In this document: piece after piece, positions 26,266-34,077 of the stretch
How positions within the stretch are numbered: position 1 is the first letter of the stretch
Layout of the letters: every line of letters begins with the position of its first letter
NCBI GenBank assembly: GCA_001421095.1
Contig: LIIK01000012.1
Location: forward strand, 1 to 56,379
Reading direction: 5' to 3'
Source of the DNA: Candidatus [Bacteroides] periocalifornicus
Lineage (GTDB): Bacteria; Bacteroidota; Bacteroidia; Bacteroidales; CAJPTX01
DNA length: 56,379 nt
Program-made: the position numbers and the translations under genes
The notes under the pieces: generated by a model
Told to the model about the DNA's origin: nothing
Seen by the model: only the letters and a program-made list of their open reading frames with translations
Databases searched by the model: none

Positions 26266-26580
26266 ATGCGCGATATTCTGGATATTGAGAGCGATATTGT
26301 GGTGGAGCTCCGCACGGTATTCGACCCCGAAGTGCCGGTGAATGTGTATGACCTCGGCCTGATCTACGATGTGGATGTACAGGATGATGGCAAGGTGGAC
26401 ATTACCATGACGCTGACCGCGCCCAATTGCCCAGTGGCCGATGATGTGGTGCAGGAGGTGAAGACGGCTGTGGGGAGCGTGGAGGGGGTTACGGGGGTTG
26501 AGGTGAAGCTGGTGTTCGACCCTCCGTGGGATCAGAGCCGTATGAGCGAGGAGGCAAAGCTCGACTTGGGGCTGCTGTAG
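26266..26580 (+). CDS. MIP18/DUF59-family Fe-S assembly protein (SufT-like)
   Basis: A 104-residue DUF59 protein involved in Fe-S cluster maturation. The hallmark DPEVPVNVYDLGLIY is at residues 20-34, and TLTAPNCPVADDV, with the conserved Cys, is in the centre. The C-terminal LVFDPPWDQSRMSEEAKLDLGLL is the family ending. It is 47 nt upstream of queG, an Fe-S enzyme, and follows the SufE-like gene, consistent with an Fe-S assembly operon. Start ATG 26266 gives MRDILDIE. Confidence 0.92.
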   Translation: MRDILDIESDIVVELRTVFDPEVPVNVYDLGLIYDVDVQDDGKVDITMTLTAPNCPVADDVVQEVKTAVGSVEGVTGVEVKLVFDPPWDQSRMSEEAKLDLGLL

Positions 26581-26627
26581 GGGAGATTCACTTGCCAGGA
26601 GAGGCGGTTGAGTAGATTGTACGGTGC

Positions 26628-27560
26628 ATGATACCCTACCACGAGGTGCGAGAGCTTGCCCTAGGGTGTGGGCTCGACGATGTGGGGATTTCCAGTGCGT
26701 CGGCGGTAGAGGGGGTTGCAGAGCGTTACCGCGAGTGGCTGGCAATGGGCTACCACGGCGAAATGGATTACCTGGCGCGCAACTTCGATAAGCGGATGGA
26801 TCCCCGATTGCTAGTGCCTGGGGCCAAGACGGTAATCTCTGGGTTGCTGAGCTACAATCTCCCGCCCAAGTACCTGCTTACAACGCCCCCTAAGGTCGCT
26901 TGCTACGCTTTGGTGCGCGATTATCACAAATTACTGAAGTCAAGGCTATTCACCCTCCTGAACAGGCTTCGGGAGCTGTACGGGGGTGTGGAGGGGCGTC
27001 CTTTTGTGGATTCTGCCCCCTTTCTAGATAGGTACTGGGCGGTGCTGGGCGGCTTGGGATGGATAGGGAAGAATGGGCTGCTAATCTCGCCTCGCTGGGG
27101 GTCATACGTGTTTATAGGGGCGTTGGTTGTAACCCTGGAGGTGGAGCCGAGGGAGGGGGCTGTGCCCGCGAGGTGCGGTAAGTGCACGAGGTGCATGGAT
27201 GCCTGTCCTACCAAGGCCTTGCTCCAGCCTGCGCTGCTCGATGCCCGGCGGTGCATATCGTACCTTACCATAGAGAAGAAGAGCCCGCTCACCGAGGGCG
27301 AGCGGGCTCTTCTGGATGGATGGGCCTACGGCTGCGATGTGTGCCAGATGGTGTGCCCCTGGAATAGGAGGGCTGCGAGCTCTGGGCTGGAGCGTGAGGT
27401 GCTGATTGATAGGGGGCTGCTGAATGCCTACGCGCAGGGTAAGGCCGATTTACCTCCCGACAGCCCAATGCAGAGGGCTAACCCAACGAAACTCCGAGAA
27501 TTGCTCGGCGATGGGCAAGAGGGGCTAGAGGGCGGCTCTCTCCCGCCAAGGGAACGCTGA
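26628..27560 (+). CDS. queG: Epoxyqueuosine reductase QueG
   Basis: Performs the last step of queuosine synthesis, reducing epoxyqueuosine in tRNA with cobalamin and two 4Fe-4S clusters. An N-terminal cobalamin-binding region includes YHGEMDYLARNFDKRMDPRLL and the SYNLPP stretch; the middle has GWIGKNGLLISPRWGSYVFIG. The two ferredoxin-like cluster motifs are CGKCTRCMDACPTKAL and CDVCQMVCPWN. Length (310) is normal. A 14-bp perfect inverted repeat lies inside the gene at 27277-27313. The extreme C-terminus is Gly/Leu-rich and less conserved. Confidence 0.95.
   Translation: MIPYHEVRELALGCGLDDVGISSASAVEGVAERYREWLAMGYHGEMDYLARNFDKRMDPRLLVPGAKTVISGLLSYNLPPKYLLTTPPKVACYALVRDYHKLLKSRLFTLLNRLRELYGGVEGRPFVDSAPFLDRYWAVLGGLGWIGKNGLLISPRWGSYVFIGALVVTLEVEPREGAVPARCGKCTRCMDACPTKALLQPALLDARRCISYLTIEKKSPLTEGERALLDGWAYGCDVCQMVCPWNRRAASSGLEREVLIDRGLLNAYAQGKADLPPDSPMQRANPTKLRELLGDGQEGLEGGSLPPRER
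27277..27313 (+). other. Perfect 14-bp stem-loop inside queG
   Basis: AGAAGAGCCCGCTC at 27277-27290 and its exact reverse complement at 27300-27313 enclose a 9-nt loop. The segment codes for EKKSPLTEGERALLDG, between the two Fe-S motifs. No T-run follows. Confidence 0.75.
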
Positions 27561-27622
27561 GATTCCCCATTCGTAGTCTGCCAGCGAGCAACGCGGGGTG
27601 CTGCGCCTATAGGGATGTTGCG

Positions 27623-28477
27623 CTATTCTACCCCTGCTCGGCGGAAGCTTGCTAGCCGTAGGTGCTGGTAGGCTATTCCTAGCAGTATGCACCCTAGGGC
27701 GGGAAGATACCAGTAGGTGAGGATCTCCGAGGTGTCGGGAGCTAGCAGCTCTTCGGGGGTGGAGAATCGGGCTAGCACCACGGCTAGGGCATTGTTCACG
27801 GAGTGGCCCAAGACGGGTATCCAGATGCTACGGGTGTAGAGGTAGAGGTAGCCTAGCACTGCCCCTAAGAAGATCCTGGGGATGATGGCGGTGAACTCCA
27901 TGTGAACCAAGGCGAAAATGACGGCTGTGGCCCATACGGCAGCATGCCCATGCCCTCCAAATGCCCGGTGGAGCAATGGCTGGAGTGTGCCGCGGAAGAA
28001 CAGCTCTTCAGACAGGGCGGCTAGAATCGCAATCACTAGAAGGTTCGCGACGAAGGCGGCAGCTCCAGGTTGCGCCAAGAGTGCCACCAGCACCTGTTGG
28101 GATGCAGCATTCAGATTGTCGACCCAGTAGGGCATGGGAATGCGCGAGTTGAGGTACTCCAAGAGTAGCGCAACGGGAATGGCGCCAGCTACAAGCAGCA
28201 ATCCCAACAGTAGCGAGCGAGCCGTAAGGAGCTTGGGCGAGTACCCGCCAGCCCAGAAATGCGGGAAGAAGATACGCCACACGAACACGGGGATTATGAA
28301 CGTGGCCACTGAGGTCCCAGCTTGCACCCAGCGCATGGCGGCGGGGGTGGTGAGTGCCTCCAGCCCCTGGGAATAGAGCACCACGCCCACAGCGAGCGAG
28401 GCTACCAGCATGCTCAGTAGGCTGATAGCGCATAGGATGAGTGCCGCGAAGAGCGGACTGTTCGAGAGTTTTGGCAT
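27623..28477 (-). CDS. CPBP family intramembrane metalloprotease
   Basis: A multi-pass membrane protein (about eight hydrophobic segments) of the CAAX-protease/bacteriocin-processing (CPBP/Abi) family. The conserved motifs are EELFFRGTLQP (motif 1, tandem Glu then Arg), FALVHMEF (motif 2 His) and GHSVNNAL (motif 3). The substrate is unknown; members process membrane peptides or prenylated-type proteins. A longer frame reaches a TTG at 28546; I prefer ATG 28477 (MPKLSNSP), which places the first helix close to the N-terminus. Confidence 0.88.
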   Translation of the reverse strand: MPKLSNSPLFAALILCAISLLSMLVASLAVGVVLYSQGLEALTTPAAMRWVQAGTSVATFIIPVFVWRIFFPHFWAGGYSPKLLTARSLLLGLLLVAGAIPVALLLEYLNSRIPMPYWVDNLNAASQQVLVALLAQPGAAAFVANLLVIAILAALSEELFFRGTLQPLLHRAFGGHGHAAVWATAVIFALVHMEFTAIIPRIFLGAVLGYLYLYTRSIWIPVLGHSVNNALAVVLARFSTPEELLAPDTSEILTYWYLPALGCILLGIAYQHLRLASFRRAGVE

Positions 28478-28607
28478 TACGGCAAGTTCGTTTTTGCCCT
28501 GCGCATCGGCAAGCTTGAATGTTGTCTGCAGCCGGCATCGTGGCAATGGAAGGAGTTCGTTCTATTCGGCAGTGCTCCCTTCCCTGAAAGTAGGCAGCCT
28601 AGCGTGC

Positions 28608-28616
28608 GCAAAGGTA
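28608..28616 (-). promoter_or_regulatory. -7 box (TACCTTTGC) for the CPBP protease gene
   Basis: Minus-strand TACCTTTGC with a preceding GCTTTTGCC about six bases upstream; the predicted leader is about 125 nt to the ATG at 28477. Confidence 0.6.
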
Positions 28617-28652
28617 GGCAAAAGCCGAATTCGGTGCAAGGGCTGATGGCAA

Positions 28653-28685
28653 TTTGCTTGTGACGGCGATTCTCGCTACCTTTCG
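28653..28685 (+). promoter_or_regulatory. Promoter (TTTG, 20 nt, TACCTTTCG) of the DUF2851 gene
   Basis: TTTG at 28653-28656 and TACCTTTCG at 28677-28685 are separated by 20 nt, the spacing expected for Bacteroidetes sigma factor. The start codon is 17 nt later at 28703, giving a very short leader. Confidence 0.6.
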
Positions 28686-28702
28686 GGGTTAAAATTCGGG
28701 GG

Positions 28703-30034
28703 ATGAGGATTCCGTCAGAAGATGTGCTACAGGCTCTATGGGGGCAGCTTCACCGGCTGGGGGTACGGTTGGTGACCACTGCGGGAGAGCGGGTTGAGAT
28801 TCTCAATCCAGGCTACTCTAACCACGATGCTGGGCCAGATTTCAGGCAGGCCACCCTTAAAATCGGGCCGCTAACCTGGGTGGGCGATGTGGAGATTCAT
28901 GCGCGGGCAAGCGACTGGTATAGGCACGGGCATCAGGATGATGCGGCGTACAATACGGTGATTCTCCACGTGGTGGCGCAGGCTGATGCCGATGCGGTAC
29001 GCGCAAATGGCCAACCCATAGCCACTATGGAATTCCCAGATCTGCCCCGCCTACTCGAGATTCTCGACACCCTCCGCACTAGCCTTGAGCTGCCCCGGTG
29101 CGGCACAGCACTCGCAGACCTAAACCCCTACCTGCGCGAGCAGCTGCTGACGCGTACCGTGACTTCGCGCCTGCAAGAGAAGAGCCAAGCGATACTGCAA
29201 GAGGTGGCCGAGGCGGAGCTGGGGTGGGAGGAGGCCTTTTACTGGCAAGTGGCGCGCAGCTTAGGGCTTCGGATCAATGCAGAGCCCATGCATCACCTGG
29301 CCTGCAATACGCCGCTCAAGTGTCTCTATAAGGTGAAGGATGAGCTGCCCACTCTGGAGGCTATCCTCTTTGGGCAGGCGGGCATGCTTGGGGAGTCTCT
29401 ACTGGATGATGAGGCTTACGTGCAAGAGCTTAGAAGGGAGTATACCTACCAGCAGCATCGGTTCGGCCTGCACCCGATCTCGCTGGGAGAGTGGAAGTAC
29501 CTTAGGCTAAGACCGCCATCGTTCCCCGAGGTGCGCATTGCACAGCTGGCGGCGTTGCTGGGGCAGGGGGCTAACCTCTTCTCGCGGGCTATGGAGGCCA
29601 AGGGGGCTGGCGAATTGCAAAGGCTATTTGGCGTGCAAGCTTCGCGCTACTGGGATACCCACTACCGGCTGCGTGGTGCAGAGGCGAAGAGGGGGGTGAA
29701 AACCGTGGGGGCTAGCACTATCCACGTGGTTATGCTCAATGCTGTGGTGCCATTCCGATTTGCCTACGCCATGGCGCAGGGCGATACCTACACCCAGGCC
29801 GGCACGCTGGAGCTGCTCGCCAGCCTGCCTCCTGAGGAGAATTCGGTGGTAGCACGCTTTAGGAATAAAGGGATTCCGGTAGAGAACGCGCTGCATACCC
29901 AGGCGCTGGTGCATTTGAATCGGACGCTGTGCGAGCCGTCGCGATGCCACCTTTGCCCCGCGGGATGCCATGTGCTCACGGCTAGTTTCAGCAGGCTGCA
30001 CGAGGGGGAAGGGGAGTACGAGGGTAGCCGCTAG
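28703..30034 (+). CDS. DUF2851 family protein
   Basis: 443 residues, the normal length for this mainly Bacteroidetes family of unknown function. The N-terminal part has the recognisable VEILNPGYSNHDAGPDFRQATLKIGPLTWVGDVEIH followed by SDWYRHGHQDDAAYNTVILHVV, where conserved His/Asp residues could suggest a metal- or nuclease-type site, but this is only a visual impression. The C-terminal end carries a Cys cluster, CEPSRCHLCPAGC, with metal-binding spacing. The gene has its own promoter with a very short leader and is followed by a bidirectional terminator. No operon partner. Confidence 0.9.
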   Translation: MRIPSEDVLQALWGQLHRLGVRLVTTAGERVEILNPGYSNHDAGPDFRQATLKIGPLTWVGDVEIHARASDWYRHGHQDDAAYNTVILHVVAQADADAVRANGQPIATMEFPDLPRLLEILDTLRTSLELPRCGTALADLNPYLREQLLTRTVTSRLQEKSQAILQEVAEAELGWEEAFYWQVARSLGLRINAEPMHHLACNTPLKCLYKVKDELPTLEAILFGQAGMLGESLLDDEAYVQELRREYTYQQHRFGLHPISLGEWKYLRLRPPSFPEVRIAQLAALLGQGANLFSRAMEAKGAGELQRLFGVQASRYWDTHYRLRGAEAKRGVKTVGASTIHVVMLNAVVPFRFAYAMAQGDTYTQAGTLELLASLPPEENSVVARFRNKGIPVENALHTQALVHLNRTLCEPSRCHLCPAGCHVLTASFSRLHEGEGEYEGSR

Positions 30035-30168
30035 GAGCCGTGTAGCCTCCCTGAATGCCTTCCGTAGATTGTATGGCGGCTGTTCTTGCGGCTTTGTAGC
30101 ATGGCGGCGTGCTGTATCGTTTAGGCAGATTTTGCCGCGAGTTCATTTTGCCTCTATTGATAGTGCTT

Positions 30169-30201
30169 AAAAAAGGCGAACCCAACGGTTCGCCTTTTTT
30201 T
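30169..30201. terminator. Bidirectional rho-independent terminator
   Basis: AAAAAAGGCGAACC and GGTTCGCCTTTTTT pair across a CAAC loop. It serves the plus-strand DUF2851 gene (stop 30034) and, from the other strand, the DUF2795 gene ending at 30223. Confidence 0.9.
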
Positions 30202-30222
30202 CATCATGGCATGGAGATGTTG

Positions 30223-30444
30223 CTAGTATTCATCTTCATTGAAGAAAAAATCCTCCTTGGTGGGGTAGTCAGGCCAAATGTCCTCTATGGTTTCGTACAC
30301 CCCGCCCTCGTCTTCGAGTTCCTTCAGGTTCTCGATTACCTCCATGGGGGCGCCAGATCGGGTGGCGTAGTCTACTAGCTCTTCTATGGTTGCTGGCCAG
30401 GGGGCATCCTCCAGCTTTGAGGCCAGCTCTAGGGTCCAGTACAT
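30223..30444 (-). CDS. DUF2795 family protein
   Basis: A 73-residue acidic protein beginning MYWTLELASKLEDAPWPAT and containing EELVDYATRSGAPMEVIENLKE, then IEDIWPDYPTKEDFFFNEDEY. This is the DUF2795 pattern, conserved in Bacteroidetes with unknown function. The frame extends upstream to 30510, but the ATG at 30444 matches the family start. It ends against the bidirectional terminator and is 49 nt downstream of an uncharacterised gene on the same strand, so the two are probably cotranscribed. Confidence 0.88.
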   Translation of the reverse strand: MYWTLELASKLEDAPWPATIEELVDYATRSGAPMEVIENLKELEDEGGVYETIEDIWPDYPTKEDFFFNEDEY

Positions 30445-30493
30445 ACCGATTCCTTTTTCGTTAGGGTTAAGCGTTTTGTGTTGTGGGTGAATT

Positions 30494-31081
30494 CTACTCG
30501 TCGCTGTCAAGCTTTTTCTTTTTGCGAGACGTTGGCGATTTGCTACCCCCTTTCGGTTGCTTTTTGGGGGCGCTTAGGTTCTTAATAAGCTCCATGAACT
30601 CCCCGAACTCCCCGGCCAGCATAGAGTCGTTCCCGTTGGGTGAGTCTATTTCCTCTTCGCAGTCCATCATGACCCTCGCCATCCTGGGGGAGGGGAAGAA
30701 GGTTTTTGCCCCCTCGTCATTCTGCTGCTCCATGGTTCTGATGAACATTTCGTGCATCTCTTTCTCCTTGCGTTTCCGCCAGTCTTTGAGCGCTTTTCTG
30801 GTGTTTGGATGCCCTTCAGACCACCGTAGGAAGGTGAGGAGTTCGGCCAGTGTCCCCAGCGGCCCCCCGGTGTGCATGAATTCTGGCAACAGCACCTCCA
30901 TGAGCTGCTGCGAGACGTAGTTTGAGAGCATTTCGCTGCCCGACAGGAGCTCTATGCAGGCTATCAGGCTTTCGCGGTCGTTGGGGAGTTCGGCCATTCG
31001 CAGCGATTGGATCACCTCTTCTAGGGCGCGTGCCGCTCGCTTGAATTGCTCGCCGTTCTCGTTTTGCTTCTTTTTGGTCAT
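30494..31081 (-). CDS. Uncharacterised charged helical protein
   Basis: I do not recognise a family. 195 residues, no signal peptide or membrane segment. The predicted core is helical (about residues 10-125, with LEEVIQSLRMAELPNDRESLIACIELL and RKALKDWRKRKEKEMHEMFIRTME), followed by a linker with a DCEEEID stretch and a low-complexity basic tail (KKQPKGGSKSPTSRKKKKLDSDE). The tail looks like a nucleic-acid- or membrane-interaction segment. It lies between an ABC ATPase gene upstream and DUF2795 downstream on the same strand. Frame and length support a real gene; function unknown. Confidence 0.65.
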   Translation of the reverse strand: MTKKKQNENGEQFKRAARALEEVIQSLRMAELPNDRESLIACIELLSGSEMLSNYVSQQLMEVLLPEFMHTGGPLGTLAELLTFLRWSEGHPNTRKALKDWRKRKEKEMHEMFIRTMEQQNDEGAKTFFPSPRMARVMMDCEEEIDSPNGNDSMLAGEFGEFMELIKNLSAPKKQPKGGSKSPTSRKKKKLDSDE

Positions 31082-31129
31082 ATGGTATCGTAATTCGTAC
31101 TGCGCGACCTTGGGCGTACTAGAGCCATT

Positions 31130-31864
31130 CTACTCGGCCACCGCCGGGCTGGGCTGTGCCGCCTTGGTGGGGTGGGGGTTTACCTCGTCGCTCTCTATTA
31201 GGCCGTCGCGCAGCCTTATGATACGGCGGGCGTGGAGTGCTATATCCTCTTCGTGCGTTACGACCACTATGGTATTGCCCGCAGCGTATATTTCCTCGAA
31301 GAGGTTCATGATATCGATAGAAGTCTTGGTGTCAAGATTCCCCGTGGGTTCATCGGCAAGCAGAAGGGCGGGCCTATTCACCAGGGCTCTAGCCACTGCG
31401 ACGCGCTGCCGTTGCCCGCCAGAGAGCTCGTTGGGCTTGTGGTCCATTCGGTCGGCTAGCCCTACGCTGGCGAGCGCGTGGGCGGCACGTTCTGTGCGCT
31501 CATGCTTGCCAATGCCCGCGTAGATGAGCGGGAGCTCCACATTCTCTAGGGAGGTGTACCGCGGGAGTAGGTTGAAAGTCTGGAAAATGAACCCGATCTC
31601 TCGATTACGGATATCGGCTAGTTGGTCATCGGCCATTTGGCTTACGTCTGTGCCATTTAGAATGTAGCGCCCGCTGGTGGGGGTGTCGAGGCAACCGAGG
31701 ATATTCATAAGGGTGGATTTGCCTGAGCCTGAGGGGCCCATGATGGCAACGTACTCGTTTTCGCCAATCGTGAGCGAGACCCCATTGAGCGCGCGCACCT
31801 CCACCTCGCCCACCCGATAGATCTTCTTAATGCTCTCTATCTCTATGATTTTCCTACGTTCCAT
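31130..31864 (-). CDS. ABC transporter ATP-binding protein, MacB/LolD type
   Basis: A 244-residue ATPase with Walker A GPSGSGKST (about residues 43-51), Q-loop region FIFQTFNLLPRYTSLENVELPL, signature LSGGQRQRVAVARAL, Walker B LLLADEPTGNLD and H-loop VVTHE. The NLLP-type Q-loop and the 240-residue length fit the MacB/LolD/FtsE-like group that energises lipoprotein release or macrolide/peptide export. No permease gene lies on either side, so its partner is elsewhere. The C-terminal 25 residues are Pro/Ala-rich and not part of the fold. Confidence 0.92.
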   Translation of the reverse strand: MERRKIIEIESIKKIYRVGEVEVRALNGVSLTIGENEYVAIMGPSGSGKSTLMNILGCLDTPTSGRYILNGTDVSQMADDQLADIRNREIGFIFQTFNLLPRYTSLENVELPLIYAGIGKHERTERAAHALASVGLADRMDHKPNELSGGQRQRVAVARALVNRPALLLADEPTGNLDTKTSIDIMNLFEEIYAAGNTIVVVTHEEDIALHARRIIRLRDGLIESDEVNPHPTKAAQPSPAVAE

Positions 31865-32026
31865 TCCCCAACATTTGCCCGCGAATATACAAACTTTTCC
31901 ATTTAATGGGAAGAAATTTCCGTTTTTCCATTCAAGGGTGCTGCCGGGATATCGGCCTATTGCTTTTTAGTGATTATGGCTAAACCGAGGTTTATTTGTT
32001 ATGTAGAACGATATATTTTAGCCATT

Positions 32027-32060
32027 GTTTGTTTACCTTAAGGCTTTTCAATACCTTTGC
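32027..32060 (+). promoter_or_regulatory. Promoter (TTTG, 21 nt, TACCTTTGC) of pepD
   Basis: TTTG at 32027-32030 and TACCTTTGC at 32052-32060. It lies inside the longest open frame, so the protein start must be downstream; ATG 32106 fits. Confidence 0.65.
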
Positions 32061-32105
32061 GCAGAGATTTTCATGAGTGTGCTGTACCCCCATAATACAA
32101 CTTGC

Positions 32106-33566
32106 ATGAGCGAAATTAAGCAGCTAAAACCCCAGTCGGTCTGGGAGAATTTTTACGAAATTACCCGTGTGCCACGCCCCTCAAAAAGGGAGGAGAAGAT
32201 CATTCAGTACCTGCTGGATTTCGGCAAAAAGCACGGAATAGAGACCAAGCGCGATGCGGCGGGCAATGTGCTGATGCGCAAGCCGGCCACCCCGGGCATG
32301 GAGAATCGCAAACCGATAGTGCTGCAGAGCCATGTGGACATGGTATGCGAGAAGAATGCCGATGTGAAGCACGATTTCCTTACCGATCCTATCCGTACCT
32401 ACATAGATGGAGATTGGGTGCGGGCGCAGGGCACTACGCTGGGGGCTGACGACGGGATAGGCGTGGCAGCCCAGCTAGCAGTACTCACCGATCCGCACGT
32501 GAAACACGGTCCTGTGGAGTGCCTATTCACGGTGGATGAGGAGACCGGGCTCACGGGGGCCTTTGCCCTGGAGGCGGGGTTCTTTGAGGGAGAGATCCTA
32601 CTGAACCTCGACTCCGAGGATGAGGGCGAGATCTTCATTGGTTGCGCGGGGGGAGAGGATACTACGGCTACCTTCAGCTACACCACGGTGGGCTGCCCTG
32701 CGGATTGCAGAGCCTTCCGCCTCTCGGTAACGGGTCTTAGGGGGGGGCACTCGGGCGATGATATCCAGAAGGGGCTGGGCAACTCGATAAAGCTCTTGGC
32801 GAGAACCCTGCATTACCTTGCCGAGAAACTCCCTATCCACCTCTTCGGTATAGAGGGGGGGAACTTGCGCAATGCCATTGCCCGTGAGGCCTTTGCGAAC
32901 TTTGCCATTGCCAAGGGAAGGGTGGAGGAGCTGACTGCCCGCGTGGGCGAAATGCGCGATTGGCTCAAGAATGAGTTTCGCACCACAGAGCCCGACCTCA
33001 AGATAGAGCTGCTGCCTACCGATGCGAGTAGCGTAGTGATGGAGAAGGAGCCGCAGGAGCGCCTTATCAACCTATTGCTGGCGCTCCCGCACGGGGCTGT
33101 CGAATTCAGCCGCGAGATCCCAGGCTTGGTGGAGACCTCTACCAATCTGGCCTCCATCAAGAAGATCGAGGGGAATAGGCTCTTCATCGCCACGAGCCAG
33201 CGGAGTTCGGTCGACTCGGCCAAAGATTACATATGCGCCAGCGTAGCGGCCTGTTTCCGGCTTGCGGGCTGTACCGTAGAGCACTCAGACGGCTACCCGG
33301 GGTGGGCGCCGAATCCTGAATCACCCATTCTCGATGTTAGCGTGGAGGCCTACCGCAGGCTGTTCTGCACCAGGCCCGTAGTGCGGGCTATCCATGCAGG
33401 GCTGGAGTGCGGGCTTTTCCTGGAGAAGTACCCGCGGCTCGATATGGTGTCTTTCGGGCCTACCATTCGGGGGGCGCACTCCCCAGAGGAGCGTATCAGC
33501 ATAGAAACCGTGCAGAAGTTCTGGGAGCTACTCCTCGCGGTGCTAGAGAACGCCCCCATGGCCTAA
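32106..33566 (+). CDS. pepD: Aminoacyl-histidine dipeptidase (PepD-type, M20 family)
   Basis: A cytosolic zinc dipeptidase of the M20 superfamily. The N-terminal catalytic part carries the metal ligands: LQSHVDMVCEKN (His and Asp), GADDGIG, VDEETGLTGAF (catalytic Glu pair) and NLDSEDEGEIFIGCAGG. The lid/dimerisation domain is in the middle, and the C-terminal catalytic segment has ARHE-like IHAGLECGLF and FGPTIRGAHSPEER (last His). Length (about 486) suits Bacteroidetes PepD. The frame opens at 32025 or 32073, but the promoter overlaps that region; ATG 32106 (MSEIKQL) matches the family. Confidence 0.93.
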   Translation: MSEIKQLKPQSVWENFYEITRVPRPSKREEKIIQYLLDFGKKHGIETKRDAAGNVLMRKPATPGMENRKPIVLQSHVDMVCEKNADVKHDFLTDPIRTYIDGDWVRAQGTTLGADDGIGVAAQLAVLTDPHVKHGPVECLFTVDEETGLTGAFALEAGFFEGEILLNLDSEDEGEIFIGCAGGEDTTATFSYTTVGCPADCRAFRLSVTGLRGGHSGDDIQKGLGNSIKLLARTLHYLAEKLPIHLFGIEGGNLRNAIAREAFANFAIAKGRVEELTARVGEMRDWLKNEFRTTEPDLKIELLPTDASSVVMEKEPQERLINLLLALPHGAVEFSREIPGLVETSTNLASIKKIEGNRLFIATSQRSSVDSAKDYICASVAACFRLAGCTVEHSDGYPGWAPNPESPILDVSVEAYRRLFCTRPVVRAIHAGLECGLFLEKYPRLDMVSFGPTIRGAHSPEERISIETVQKFWELLLAVLENAPMA

Positions 33567-33589
33567 GCGATACCGAACCTAACGGATAG

Positions 33590-33622
33590 GGCCGTCTGGC
33601 AGCAATGCTGGGCGGCCTTTTT
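33590..33622 (+). terminator. Terminator downstream of pepD
   Basis: GGCCGTCTGGCAGC pairs imperfectly with GCTGGGCGGCC and is followed by TTTTT on the plus strand, 24 nt past the stop. Confidence 0.6.
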
Positions 33623-34077
33623 CTATGCACTAGGCGAGCTGCAAAAGTGGCTCACAACGAGAGGCTCTCTGCAAAACCCACGTAAACGACACAGCACGCC
33701 GCATCGCCACGATCTTCAGAAATCTAATTGGTGGATTAAAGCTCTTTTAACCCAAAGAAGAGAAAGGGAATCTCTTACGGTTTACAATGGGAATGCGTGT
33801 GGGGGCATTTGCAGAGGGGGGAATTTAGAAGGTGGTTGGTCCGGTTTACCGGCCCGTTTTACTCGGCGGGAAGTAGGTGAGTCATTGCGCATGGCAAGGC
33901 CCTATGTTGCCTAGCTGTAGAGCACCACTTGCTGGGCGATCAGCTTTCCCCCGGCCCTGTGCGTTTATCATGGGTGGGTTTGCTTGGCAAAGTTGCGCGT
34001 TTATTTCCTAATAACCGACGATAAAGCAGAAGGGGGAGTGCTGTGGAAGCCTCCCCCTTCTCGTAGCCCTGTTCCCC
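33623..34077. repeat. Intergenic gap with degraded mosaic-repeat fragment and nrdD terminator
   Basis: Near 33666-33740 the text CTCTGCAAAACCCACG..AACGACACAGCACGCCGCATCGCCACGATCTTCAG resembles the repeat block at 20632-20700. No gene is seen. The nrdD terminator is at 34028-34061. Confidence 0.6.
34028..34061 (-). terminator. Hairpin terminator of nrdD
   Basis: AGAAGGGGGAG and CTCCCCCTTCT form an 11-bp stem with a 12-nt loop, 17 nt past the nrdD stop on the minus strand; the T-tract after it is short. Confidence 0.7.

Noticed and set aside
32025..32105. Longer N-terminus of PepD
   Set aside because: It overlaps the promoter and is absent from the usual family start MSEIKQL.
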